Shown in pieces: positions 16,696-23,826 of a stretch of 64,000 nt of DNA. The stretch covers positions 124,001-188,000 of the forward strand of contig JAJECX010000025.1 of the NCBI GenBank assembly GCA_022821805.1, in the 5' to 3' direction. The DNA comes from Anaerolineae bacterium (GTDB lineage Bacteria; Chloroflexota; Anaerolineae; Aggregatilineales; Phototrophicaceae). Numbering within the stretch: position 1 is the stretch's first letter; the number at the start of each line of letters is the position of its first letter. Position numbers and translations under genes: made by a program. The notes below the pieces were generated by a model. The model searched no databases and was not told the origin of the DNA. It saw only the letters and a list, made by a program, of their open reading frames with translations.

Positions 16696-17490
16696 TCAAT
16701 CCAGCCCCAGCCGCCAGCCATGGGTGTAAACGCGCATGCCGCCCGCCCGCACATAGCCGACGACGCCGATGTTCCAGGCTTCCGCTAATTCGACTGTGAC
16801 GCTGGTTGGCGCTGTGCGGCTGGCCACCAGCGGGATGCCCATGCGCCGCGCCTTGCCCAGCATCTCGGAGCTGATGCGACCGCTCGTGAGCAGCATCCGG
16901 TCGCGCATATCAATGCGGTCCAGCAGCGCTTGACCAGCCACCTTGTCGATGGCGTTGTGTCGCCCCACATCTTCCGCGCTCGTCAGCAGCCCGCTTTCAT
17001 CGCCGAGCGCCGCAGTATGCACGCCGCGCACGGCATTGTACAAGCGGGCGACGCCCTGCAGCTGTCGCATCATGCGGAGGATGACTGCCGGTTCGGTTTG
17101 GAAGGCGGAATCGAGGGCGGGGAAGTCCTTGGATAGTTCCTGCCCGGTTACGCCGCCACCGCAGCCGGTGGTCAAGATCATGCGCCGCGGCAGCTTGACG
17201 TCGTCGTGCGTCAGGATGACATCAGCGACCGCCTTGGTGCTGTTCAACTGCAGCAAGGCGATTTCCTCAGCGGAGTCGATGACCGCTTCGTTGAATAAGA
17301 AGCCGACAGTCAGCGCTTCCAGTTGCAGCGGACTGCACATCATCGTCGCCAGTGATTCGCCGTTCACGTAGATCGACAGCAGCTGCTCATCTATGACGCC
17401 GCCCTCGACCGCGCGCGCCACTCCGCCTTCGACGACTTGATAGGTGAAAGGCAGCGCCCCTTCCAGCTTTTCCGCGGGTTTACTCGCCAT
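16696..17490 (-). CDS. fdhD: Formate dehydrogenase accessory sulfurtransferase FdhD
   Basis: 264 residues from the ATG that overlaps the upstream gene's stop (atggcgagtaa). An in-frame GTG six codons earlier is possible, but neither start has a good ribosome-binding site. FdhD hallmarks are PLQLEALTVGFLFNEAVI, LTTGCGGG (with one conserved Cys rather than a CxxC pair), RGVHTAAL, SAEDVGRHNAIDKV and TSGRISSEM. Known function: transfers sulfur from a desulfurase to the Mo cofactor of formate dehydrogenase. Its place directly after the dehydrogenase subunits supports this. Confidence 0.94.
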   Translation of the reverse strand: MASKPAEKLEGALPFTYQVVEGGVARAVEGGVIDEQLLSIYVNGESLATMMCSPLQLEALTVGFLFNEAVIDSAEEIALLQLNSTKAVADVILTHDDVKLPRRMILTTGCGGGVTGQELSKDFPALDSAFQTEPAVILRMMRQLQGVARLYNAVRGVHTAALGDESGLLTSAEDVGRHNAIDKVAGQALLDRIDMRDRMLLTSGRISSEMLGKARRMGIPLVASRTAPTSVTVELAEAWNIGVVGYVRAGGMRVYTHGWRLGLD

Positions 17491-18196
17491 CGCCCTGTTC
17501 TCGTTCACGCTTGCGCGCGCGCCGCGTATTCTGACGCATTTCGTCTTCGCTCCAACCCTGCTCCATCCCCCACTGCACCTTCGGCTTCAGCGCGCCAGTC
17601 GGGCAGACGCCGACGCATTGCCCGCAAAAGACGCAGGGCGATTCGGTCATCGAGATATCAAAAGCGGTGGCGACCGAGGTCTCGTGCCCGCGATCTTTCA
17701 GCGTCAGGGCGAAGGTGAATTGGGCGTCTTCGGCGCAGACCTGCACACAGCGCCAGCACAAAACGCATTGCTCGTAATCGCGCACGTAGAAGGGATTGTC
17801 GTCAATAACCTCCGTCTCGCGGCGCTGCGCCTCGGGGAAACGGGCTTCGTCGGCGGCGTATTCGCCCATCATCTCCTGGATCTCCGGCGCCTCGTCGAGA
17901 TTCACCGAAGCGTTGAGCATCTCCAGGATGGTCCGCCGGCTGCGCTCGACCCGTCCGTTTCGCGTCTCCACTTTGGAATCGGCTTGGCATTCGGCGACGC
18001 AAGCGGGCTGCAAGACGCGCCCGCCATCGACATCGACAACGCAGATGCGGCACAGTCCATTGGGAGAGGTCGCTTCGTGGTAGCAGATGACGGGGATCTC
18101 GACGCCGGCCTGCTGCGCTGCATCGAGGAGCGTTGCGCCTTTTCTGGTGGAGACTTCGCGGTCGTCGATAGTGAGGGTGATGGTGTCATCCGACAT
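17480..18196 (-). CDS. Formate dehydrogenase Fe-S electron-transfer subunit (NuoG N-terminal type)
   Basis: 238 residues from [10 protein letters not shown]; the start has aaaggcg upstream. The first ~85 residues are a plant-type [2Fe-2S] ferredoxin fold ([17 protein letters not shown] then PACVAEC). Two [4Fe-4S] motifs follow at about residues 138-150 and 185-196 ([23 protein letters not shown]). The His-Cys3 cluster motif normally found between these parts in NuoG-like proteins (HxxxCxxCxxxxxC) is absent; the equivalent stretch reads [13 protein letters not shown]. It should carry electrons between the Mo catalytic subunit and the flavin subunit. It overlaps the DUF262-HNH gene by 11 bases at its 5' end and fdhD by 11 bases at its 3' end. 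Confidence 0.9.
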   Translation of the reverse strand: MSDDTITLTIDDREVSTRKGATLLDAAQQAGVEIPVICYHEATSPNGLCRICVVDVDGGRVLQPACVAECQADSKVETRNGRVERSRRTILEMLNASVNLDEAPEIQEMMGEYAADEARFPEAQRRETEVIDDNPFYVRDYEQCVLCWRCVQVCAEDAQFTFALTLKDRGHETSVATAFDISMTESPCVFCGQCVGVCPTGALKPKVQWGMEQGWSEDEMRQNTRRARKREREQGDGE

Positions 18197-19601
18197 AATT
18201 TGCGCCTTTTTGTTTGTTGTGCATTCGGCATAGCACCTGGCCGTTGTCGATAAGGGTCTGCCCACCTTTGCTGTGGGGAAGGACATGGTCGGCTTCAAAT
18301 TCTGACCAGGGTACGATGCACTCGCGATCGGGTTTGCCTTCTTCGATGCATAGCTTGCACCTTTTTCGATCTTTGAAGTAAATCGCGATCCTCTCATCTT
18401 CGTAAAATGCGCGTCTCGGATCCAATGTTAGAATTTGGTGGCAGTTTTTCCGGGCATAAACGAAGAATTCGTGTCTGATAATTTGATGTCGTTCAAGAGT
18501 CTCCGCTCGACCCTGCTGGCGAAACTGAACAAATCGACTAGCGCTCTCGTCTGAGACTGCTTCTGCACGTACTAATCGAGTTCGATTATAGAATTCGTAT
18601 AGAAATTCTCTGAGCAAGGCTCGTTCCGTGCTATCGAAAACATAATACCGGGTAAGGTGTCGAAGAAGCAGATACGCCGATACAACAAAGAAGTCGTATC
18701 GAAATGGGATGGCTCCCTTAGTGCGGTCAAGCTGTGGATCACCTTCAAAGATATCGCTCAGAGTTGACAATGTGCGAAGCAATGATTTGGCACCTGGTTC
18801 TTTCTCAAATGACAAATCACCAATGCCGTTCTCAGAATCCTTTGTTTTCTCAATTAGTGCGGTAATTGCTGAGTCCCTAGTGTCGGTTGGACCGTCGGCC
18901 TGCTCGGTCAGCAGCAACTTAGCCAACATGCCGAGGTGTTCCATCCTCCTGTTCGTTCGTCCATATAAATTCTTGAAGAAAACGTGCTTGTGTTTGTCGT
19001 TTGGGTCAATCTCACTATATTTTGCAAAATCAAAGTCATAATCGTCCGCATATTTGACCATGAAATTGCGGACCGTGCTCGTGAGACGAGAGTGCGCTGT
19101 TTCTAGGGCATTAAGCTTTTCGCCCTGCTGGAGGCGCCAGAATATATCCGACGCTACTTGTACATGTCTGGCATCAAAGGGATTTTCGATGCCCTTTATT
19201 ATGTCGGCGTTGTATCTCAGCTCCTTCTCAATGTATCGGCGGATATCACTGCGGAGATCCTTGAATAACTTTCCTGGCAATTCCTCGTCAAAGTCTTGCA
19301 GGCTGACAGGGAGTGAAAGCTCATTTCCAATAAATCTTTGAACCGTGCGAATGCGTTGCTGTCCATCAATGACTTCTCTGTAAGTGTCATTTTCGTTTAG
19401 ACGAATCAAGCGCAGAACGATATTCGGAATGTAATATCGCCGGAAAATGCTATCCAAGAGATTCTCTTGTTGCTTCTCGCTCCATACAGTCTTTCGCTGA
19501 TATGGTGGGCGTATGATGTATTCATCAGCGTAATCATGAAACTCTTTTAAGGGAATTTGTACATGTTCTATGCCATATTCTGTTCTAGGATTAAACGCCA
19601 T
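18186..19601 (-). CDS. DUF262 and HNH domain nuclease (GmrSD-like), inside the formate dehydrogenase operon
   Basis: 471 residues. The N-terminal DUF262 domain shows RPPYQRKTVW (residues about 31-40) and VIDGQQRIRTV (about 77-87). The long middle part is helical. The C-terminal HNH domain has CKLC, EADHVLPHSKGG and LCRMHNKQKG. DUF262/DUF1524-type proteins such as GmrSD are modification-dependent or phage-defence nucleases. The gene starts 11 bp after the stop of the NuoEF-like gene, with agga 10 bases before ATG, and overlaps the next dehydrogenase subunit by 11 bp. Its DNA is clearly AT-richer than both flanking subunits. A horizontally gained defence gene that took over the operon's transcription is the likely reading. 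Confidence 0.88.
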   Translation of the reverse strand: MAFNPRTEYGIEHVQIPLKEFHDYADEYIIRPPYQRKTVWSEKQQENLLDSIFRRYYIPNIVLRLIRLNENDTYREVIDGQQRIRTVQRFIGNELSLPVSLQDFDEELPGKLFKDLRSDIRRYIEKELRYNADIIKGIENPFDARHVQVASDIFWRLQQGEKLNALETAHSRLTSTVRNFMVKYADDYDFDFAKYSEIDPNDKHKHVFFKNLYGRTNRRMEHLGMLAKLLLTEQADGPTDTRDSAITALIEKTKDSENGIGDLSFEKEPGAKSLLRTLSTLSDIFEGDPQLDRTKGAIPFRYDFFVVSAYLLLRHLTRYYVFDSTERALLREFLYEFYNRTRLVRAEAVSDESASRFVQFRQQGRAETLERHQIIRHEFFVYARKNCHQILTLDPRRAFYEDERIAIYFKDRKRCKLCIEEGKPDRECIVPWSEFEADHVLPHSKGGQTLIDNGQVLCRMHNKQKGANYVG

Positions 19602-19612
19602 TTCACTTATTC

Positions 19613-21316
19613 CTATCCATTCGTTTCAAACATCTCCGGAAACTTTTCAATCACGCTCATGACCGCGATCCCAGCTGTATGCCCCAAGCCGCAGATGGAG
19701 GCTTCCGTCATCGTCATCCCAATATCCAGCAGCCGCTCGGCATCGCCCGCTTGCGGCGCGTCCAGCCGCTCGAGAATCTCCACTTGACGCTGCGTGCCCA
19801 GTTGGCAGGGAAAGCATTTGCCGCAGCTCTCGTGCTGGAAGAAGCGCCCCAGCCGTTTCATCACATCGCGCAAATCGACCGTCCGATTGAATACCATGAT
19901 CGCGCCCGAGCCGAAGGTGCTGCCAGCCGCGCGCAAGTCCTCGAATGTCAGCCTTACGTCAATGTCTTCTGGCTTCAAGAAGGCGCCGGCCGCGCCGCCC
20001 ATCAACACCGCCTGCAATTCGCCTGTGACGCCGCCACAGACCTCGTCCAGAAAATGGCGCAGCGTGATGCCGGGTTCAATCTCGTAAACGCCGGGCCGCG
20101 CCACATGCCCGCTGACCGAGACCAGTTTCGGTCCGGCGCTGCCCGCGGCGCCGATCGCCTTGAACCAGTCGGCGCCCTGCTCAATGATCCCCGGCACGGC
20201 GCAGAGCGTCTCGACATTGTTGACCGCCGTAGGCATCCCGAAGAGGCCAAAGGTAGTGGGGTAGGGCGGTTTCATTCGCGGGAAGCCACGCTTGCCTTCA
20301 ATGGCTTCAAAGAGCGCTGTTTCTTCGCCGCAGATATAGGCGCCGGCGCCGCGACGCAACTCGATATCCAGCGAGAAATCGCTCCCCATATTCGCTTCGC
20401 CCAGGACGCCAGCCGTCTCCGCCTCGCGAATTGCATCGGCCAGAATCGCGGTCGCTTTGGGATATTCGCCGCGGATGAAGATATAAGCCTTGTCCGCGCC
20501 CACCGCATAAGCGGCCAAAGCGATGCCTTCGAGCAGCAGATGCGGCCGATGCTCCATCAACACGCGGTCTTTGAAGGTGCCCGGCTCGCTCTCATCAGCG
20601 TTGCAAACGACATATTTGATGTCGCCATCCGCGCCGCGGGTGAATTTCCATTTCAGCCCGGTGGGGAAGGCGGCGCCGCCTCGACCGATCAAGCCCGAGG
20701 CTTCGACTTGGGCGATCACGTCTTCTGGACGCAGGTCATGGATTGCCAGTCGCAGGGACGAATAGTCGCCGTATTGCGCCAGCGTCTCCGGCGCAGCGCT
20801 CAGACTTGGCTTGAGCAGCACCGAGCGCGCGTCGCCTGCGGGCGTAAAGTATTCGCCATTCCACTCGCCCAGCAGCCCATCGACTGACACCTGCGACAGC
20901 GCCACATCGGGCTGACCGCGCGCGCTCGCCAATGCGGCCGGCGCATAATCACATAAGCCCAGGCAAGGTGAATGCTCCACGGTATATTCATCGTCGCCGG
21001 TGGTTTCACCCTCGTGGATGCCCAGGCGCGCGCAGACGCCATGCAGCAAGTCATCCGCCCCCGCTAAAGCGCAGGTCGGGTCGGTGCAAACGCGGATGAT
21101 GCGGCGCCCGGTCGGCTCGTCGTGGAAGAGCGTATAAAAGCCGATGACGCCGAAGATGTCCGCTTCCGGCACGCGCAGCGTATGCGAAATGCGGTGGACT
21201 TGCTCGGGGCTGATGCTGCCGCAAGCGCCTTGTATGTCCCAAAGAACGGGCAGAAGCGCTTCTCGCCCGCGCCCGACGTAGGCCACCAGGATGTCGTCGA
21301 TAGACTGAATCGTCAT
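19613..21316 (-). CDS. Formate dehydrogenase flavin subunit: NuoE-NuoF fusion
   Basis: 567 residues from MTIQSIDDIL (an in-frame GTG lies two codons earlier). Residues 1 to about 150 form the NuoE-like thioredoxin-fold domain with [2Fe-2S] ligands Cys77, Cys82, Cys118 and Cys122. Residues about 190-567 are NuoF: GRGGAAFPTG (211-220, NADH/FMN site), CGEETALFEAIEG and the [4Fe-4S] ligands SCGKCFPC (Cys498, 501, 504) plus Cys542. Known role: FMN-dependent NAD(H) oxidoreductase module of soluble formate dehydrogenases. The start has no clear Shine-Dalgarno; a tacaat box sits six bases before the ATG, raising the chance of a leaderless transcript. Confidence 0.93.
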   Translation of the reverse strand: MTIQSIDDILVAYVGRGREALLPVLWDIQGACGSISPEQVHRISHTLRVPEADIFGVIGFYTLFHDEPTGRRIIRVCTDPTCALAGADDLLHGVCARLGIHEGETTGDDEYTVEHSPCLGLCDYAPAALASARGQPDVALSQVSVDGLLGEWNGEYFTPAGDARSVLLKPSLSAAPETLAQYGDYSSLRLAIHDLRPEDVIAQVEASGLIGRGGAAFPTGLKWKFTRGADGDIKYVVCNADESEPGTFKDRVLMEHRPHLLLEGIALAAYAVGADKAYIFIRGEYPKATAILADAIREAETAGVLGEANMGSDFSLDIELRRGAGAYICGEETALFEAIEGKRGFPRMKPPYPTTFGLFGMPTAVNNVETLCAVPGIIEQGADWFKAIGAAGSAGPKLVSVSGHVARPGVYEIEPGITLRHFLDEVCGGVTGELQAVLMGGAAGAFLKPEDIDVRLTFEDLRAAGSTFGSGAIMVFNRTVDLRDVMKRLGRFFQHESCGKCFPCQLGTQRQVEILERLDAPQAGDAERLLDIGMTMTEASICGLGHTAGIAVMSVIEKFPEMFETNG

Positions 21317-21355
21317 AGCCACATTGTAACAGATTGTGGCGCGCGCAAACCGCGC

Positions 21356-21985
21356 TTAACCGCTCGCGGCGAGCAGGCGTTCCGCTTCCGCCAATTCCTC
21401 CGGCGTATTGAGATTGGCGAATGAGCGTCCCTGCGGGTCGAAGGGGGCGCAGTCGGCTTCATCAAGATAACGCACGCGCATCTGATCGTAGAAGCGAATG
21501 ATCTTTAGCCGGTTCGCCGCGAGTTGTTCCGCGATAGGCGCGATGCAAGTCTTCTTGTAGATCGCGTGCAATCCTTGTGGATAACCGTCCACGGTCGGCA
21601 CGACAATGTCGAATTCGTCGCGGCATTGCCCCACCATATAGTGCAGCAGATCCGTATTGACGAAGGGCATATCGCAAGCCAGCACTAGCACATCAGGACT
21701 TTTCGCCCGCGTCAGCGCAGTGTATATCCCGCCAAGCGAACCCTTGTCCCGCAGGATATCGCCGAACATCGGCAAGCCCAGATGGGCGTACTGCGCCGGC
21801 TTGTTGGTGATCAGGATCGTTTCCGACTGTCCCAAATTGGCGCTGCGGGCGATGACGCGCTCGATCAGCGCTTTGCCGCCGAGCTCGACAAAGGCTTTGT
21901 CACGTCCCATGCGGCGGCTCTGCCCTCCGGCGATGATGGCGAGGGAGAAGGGCGTTTTATACGTGGCGCAATGGCCGCCGCTCAT
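21356..21985 (-). CDS. mobA: Molybdenum cofactor guanylyltransferase MobA
   Basis: 209 residues. The nucleotidyltransferase signature LAIIAGGQSRRMGRDK is at residues about 15-30, with VLACDMPFV carrying the metal-binding Asp and a C-terminal FANLNTPEELAEAE. Known function: attaches GMP to Mo-molybdopterin to make the bis-MGD cofactor that formate dehydrogenases use. Its ATG overlaps the stop of the upstream HepT gene as atga, so translation is coupled to a toxin-family gene. The next gene downstream is the flavin subunit. Confidence 0.94.
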   Translation of the reverse strand: MSGGHCATYKTPFSLAIIAGGQSRRMGRDKAFVELGGKALIERVIARSANLGQSETILITNKPAQYAHLGLPMFGDILRDKGSLGGIYTALTRAKSPDVLVLACDMPFVNTDLLHYMVGQCRDEFDIVVPTVDGYPQGLHAIYKKTCIAPIAEQLAANRLKIIRFYDQMRVRYLDEADCAPFDPQGRSFANLNTPEELAEAERLLAASG

Positions 21986-22347
21986 TTCGCTCGCCGCTCG
22001 TTTTCCAATTCGATGAGCTTATTGAGCCGCTGGACGAGTTTGGGAATATCGCCGTTAGCTGTATCCCAAACCGTATCCATCTCGACGCGCCAATAGTTGT
22101 GTACCAGAATATGACGCATGTCGATTATATCCAGCCAAGGTATCTCTGAATGCTGCTCCTTAAACTGGTCAGATAGCTGGTAGGCAGACTCTCCGACAAG
22201 TTCTACTGCCTTGACCACTGCCAGTTGGAATACCTTATCGCCGTCAAGGTCCGCCCGTTCGCGTCGTTCGACAAAGTCAATCGCATTTTGAGCCGCCTCA
22301 CGCATATGAAGCAAATGCAATAGATCGCGCTCACGGTTCTTTGGCAT
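21982..22347 (-). CDS. hepT: HepT-like HEPN ribonuclease toxin (DUF86), intact active-site motif
   Basis: 121 residues, all-helical. The HepT motif R-x4-H-x-Y is complete: Arg78, His83, Tyr85 in MRHILVHNYW. Family knowledge: HepT is an RNase toxin silenced by its MntA partner, which AMPylates the motif tyrosine. The partner gene is immediately upstream and overlaps by 17 bases. The 3' end overlaps mobA (atga). The pair has its own strong promoter, which would also transcribe mobA and the downstream dehydrogenase subunits. Confidence 0.88.
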   Translation of the reverse strand: MPKNRERDLLHLLHMREAAQNAIDFVERRERADLDGDKVFQLAVVKAVELVGESAYQLSDQFKEQHSEIPWLDIIDMRHILVHNYWRVEMDTVWDTANGDIPKLVQRLNKLIELENERRAK

Positions 22348-22642
22348 AAAGCAGTTGTGCGCTCGCTATAACTTCATCGCGAATATACTTGCTCAAACCT
22401 TTTGGCGTACAGAGGTCAACATCGCGGCCGCATATTTCGCTAAACTCACGCATCTGTCGCGCCATAGCAAACAGGCCGACTGACGCGTCAAGCTCGTACT
22501 CGACCAGTAAATCTATGTCGCTCTCCGGCGTCAACTCATTTCGCGCCGCCGAGCCAAAAACTGACAATCGTCGTATCGGCTGGCTCGCACAATATTCACG
22601 GATTCTGTCTTGTGGAAGATCTACGCAAACCATCTCGCTCAT
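22331..22642 (-). CDS. mntA: MntA-like minimal nucleotidyltransferase antitoxin, intact
   Basis: 103 residues. The polymerase-beta-type active site is complete: Gly30-Ser31 in SVFGSAARNEL and the metal Asp pair Asp42 and Asp44 in SDIDLLVEY. Expected role: AMPylation of the adjacent HepT. ATG start with a near-perfect aggagg ribosome-binding site and a consensus promoter just upstream. Closely similar (same length, same N-terminal MSE and C-terminal ARLIY-like end) to two more copies upstream. Confidence 0.9.
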   Translation of the reverse strand: MSEMVCVDLPQDRIREYCASQPIRRLSVFGSAARNELTPESDIDLLVEYELDASVGLFAMARQMREFSEICGRDVDLCTPKGLSKYIRDEVIASAQLLYAKEP

Positions 22643-22667
22643 AGCGTTTTCTCCTCCTCCTAGCCCA

Positions 22668-22695
22668 ATTATACCATGTCTAAGCGCAATTTCAA
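22668..22695 (-). promoter_or_regulatory. Strong internal promoter for mntA-hepT-mobA and downstream genes
   Basis: On the minus strand, TTGAAA (22690-22695) and a perfect TATAAT (22668-22673) are separated by 16 bp and followed by an aggagg ribosome-binding site. The rest of the 170-base gap 22643-22812 holds nothing else recognisable. Confidence 0.75.
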
Positions 22696-22812
22696 AAGTA
22701 TTGGAGTCTTGCAGTAAACGCGCTTAGATACAGAGTGTCTGACAATCAATGCAAACCTATGTTTGAGTTCAACATTGGATCGTCATATTTATACTGCAGA
22801 CAGTCGTCACCG

Positions 22813-23121
22813 CTACTTGACATTATAAATGAGCCTCGCGCCGTCCAGCACTTCGTCGCGGATGTAAGGGCACAAACCTTTCGGCGTGACCAGATCCACC
22901 TTGCGTCCGACGATGTCCTGTAAGTCCATTAGATGCCCGCCCATGTCGAAAAGACCGACGCGGGCATCGGGCTCGTATTCGACCAGCAAGTCAATGTCGC
23001 TCTCCGGCGTCAACTCGCCCCGCAGCGCCGAGCCAAAGAGTGACAGGCGTTCTATCGGCTGCTCCGCACAGTAGGCGCGGATGGCTTTCAACGGCAGGTC
23101 GAAAGCGATGCTCTCACTCAA
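22813..23121 (-). CDS. MntA-like nucleotidyltransferase, second intact copy (TTG start)
   Basis: 102 residues. Gly30, Ser31, Asp42 and Asp44 are all present (LFGSALRGEL, SDIDLLVEY), so the enzyme should be active. The start codon appears to be TTG with ggagaa about ten bases upstream, which predicts weak translation. It follows the Tyr-less HepT gene by 32 bp and is very similar to the intact MntA downstream. Either it is the working antitoxin for the upstream HepT, or it is a duplicate left without a partner. Confidence 0.85.
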   Translation of the reverse strand: MSESIAFDLPLKAIRAYCAEQPIERLSLFGSALRGELTPESDIDLLVEYEPDARVGLFDMGGHLMDLQDIVGRKVDLVTPKGLCPYIRDEVLDGARLIYNVK

Positions 23122-23153
23122 AATTGCGGGTTCTCCAATCGCTTGAGTCAGCG

Positions 23154-23501
23154 CTAATTGTCTTCAAGTATGCGCTGTAACTCGGTAATGAGATGTGGGA
23201 CATCAATAGCCACTGTATCCCAGACCACGGCATTGTCAACAGCGTGAAAGGCGTGAACCAGGCGATGTCGCATGCCGGTCATCATTGACCAAGGGATGTG
23301 ATCGTGTTCGCGCCTGAATTGACTGCTCAGATGGCTTGCCGCTTCGCCGATGTTCTGAATCAACTTCTGCAGAGCCAGTTGCAGAACGCGGTTTTCCGAG
23401 AAGGAATGTTCTGTATGCCCTTCGACGATATGACGGGCTTCTTGAGCCGCCTCAAGAATTCGCCCAAGGTGATCCGCGTCAGTCGCGGGTCTTTCTCTCA
23501 T
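23154..23501 (-). CDS. HepT-like HEPN protein (DUF86) with the motif Tyr replaced by Phe
   Basis: 115 residues, alignable without gaps to the other HepT through the motif: Arg78 and His83 are kept, but position 85 is Phe (MRHRLVHAFHAV; codon ttt on the coding strand). In characterised HepT this tyrosine is the AMPylation site; Arg and His are the RNase residues. The protein may be an RNase that cannot be silenced by AMPylation, or an inactive relic. It overlaps the degenerate MNT gene by 23 bases and precedes an intact MNT. Confidence 0.85.
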   Translation of the reverse strand: MRERPATDADHLGRILEAAQEARHIVEGHTEHSFSENRVLQLALQKLIQNIGEAASHLSSQFRREHDHIPWSMMTGMRHRLVHAFHAVDNAVVWDTVAIDVPHLITELQRILEDN

Positions 23502-23796
23502 AAATGAGCCTTGCGCCTGTGATGTATCTTTCCATGGAACCGTCGCGCAATCCCTTGGCCGTTTCCACGCTCACGCCCTTGCCGATGATAGCTGCCAGGT
23601 CAATTTCATGTCCGGCCATATCAAGCAGCGTAACCCTTGCTCCGGGCACATAAACCACCACAAAGCCGATTTCAGTATCGGGCCGCAGCCAGCCAGCATA
23701 CTCCGGCGGCAGTTCCGACAAACGCAGGATCGGCTGCGTCTCGCAATACTCGCGGATCGCTTTGAGCGGCAGCTCCACCGCTGTCATCTCGCTCAT
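23479..23796 (-). CDS. Degenerate MntA-like protein lacking the nucleotidyltransferase active site
   Basis: 105 residues. It matches the two intact MNT copies at both ends (MSEMTAVELPLKAIREYCETQ; GARLIYE), but at the gap-free equivalent positions Gly30-Ser31 are Pro-Pro and Asp42/Asp44 are Glu/Gly (SELPPEYAG; TEIGFVVVY). Catalysis should be lost. The frame is intact and has an excellent ribosome-binding site (aaaggaggcgacaac before ATG), so it is probably still made. It follows fdhA by 30 bp in the same operon. It may act as a non-catalytic binding antitoxin. Confidence 0.82.
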   Translation of the reverse strand: MSEMTAVELPLKAIREYCETQPILRLSELPPEYAGWLRPDTEIGFVVVYVPGARVTLLDMAGHEIDLAAIIGKGVSVETAKGLRDGSMERYITGARLIYERKTRD

Positions 23797-23826
23797 GTTG
23801 TCGCCTCCTTTGGCGATATGCCGAGC

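Noticed and set aside
23479-23796. Calling the third MNT gene a pseudogene
   Set aside because: The frame is full length, both ends match the paralogues, and it has one of the best ribosome-binding sites in the operon. A changed function is at least as likely as decay.
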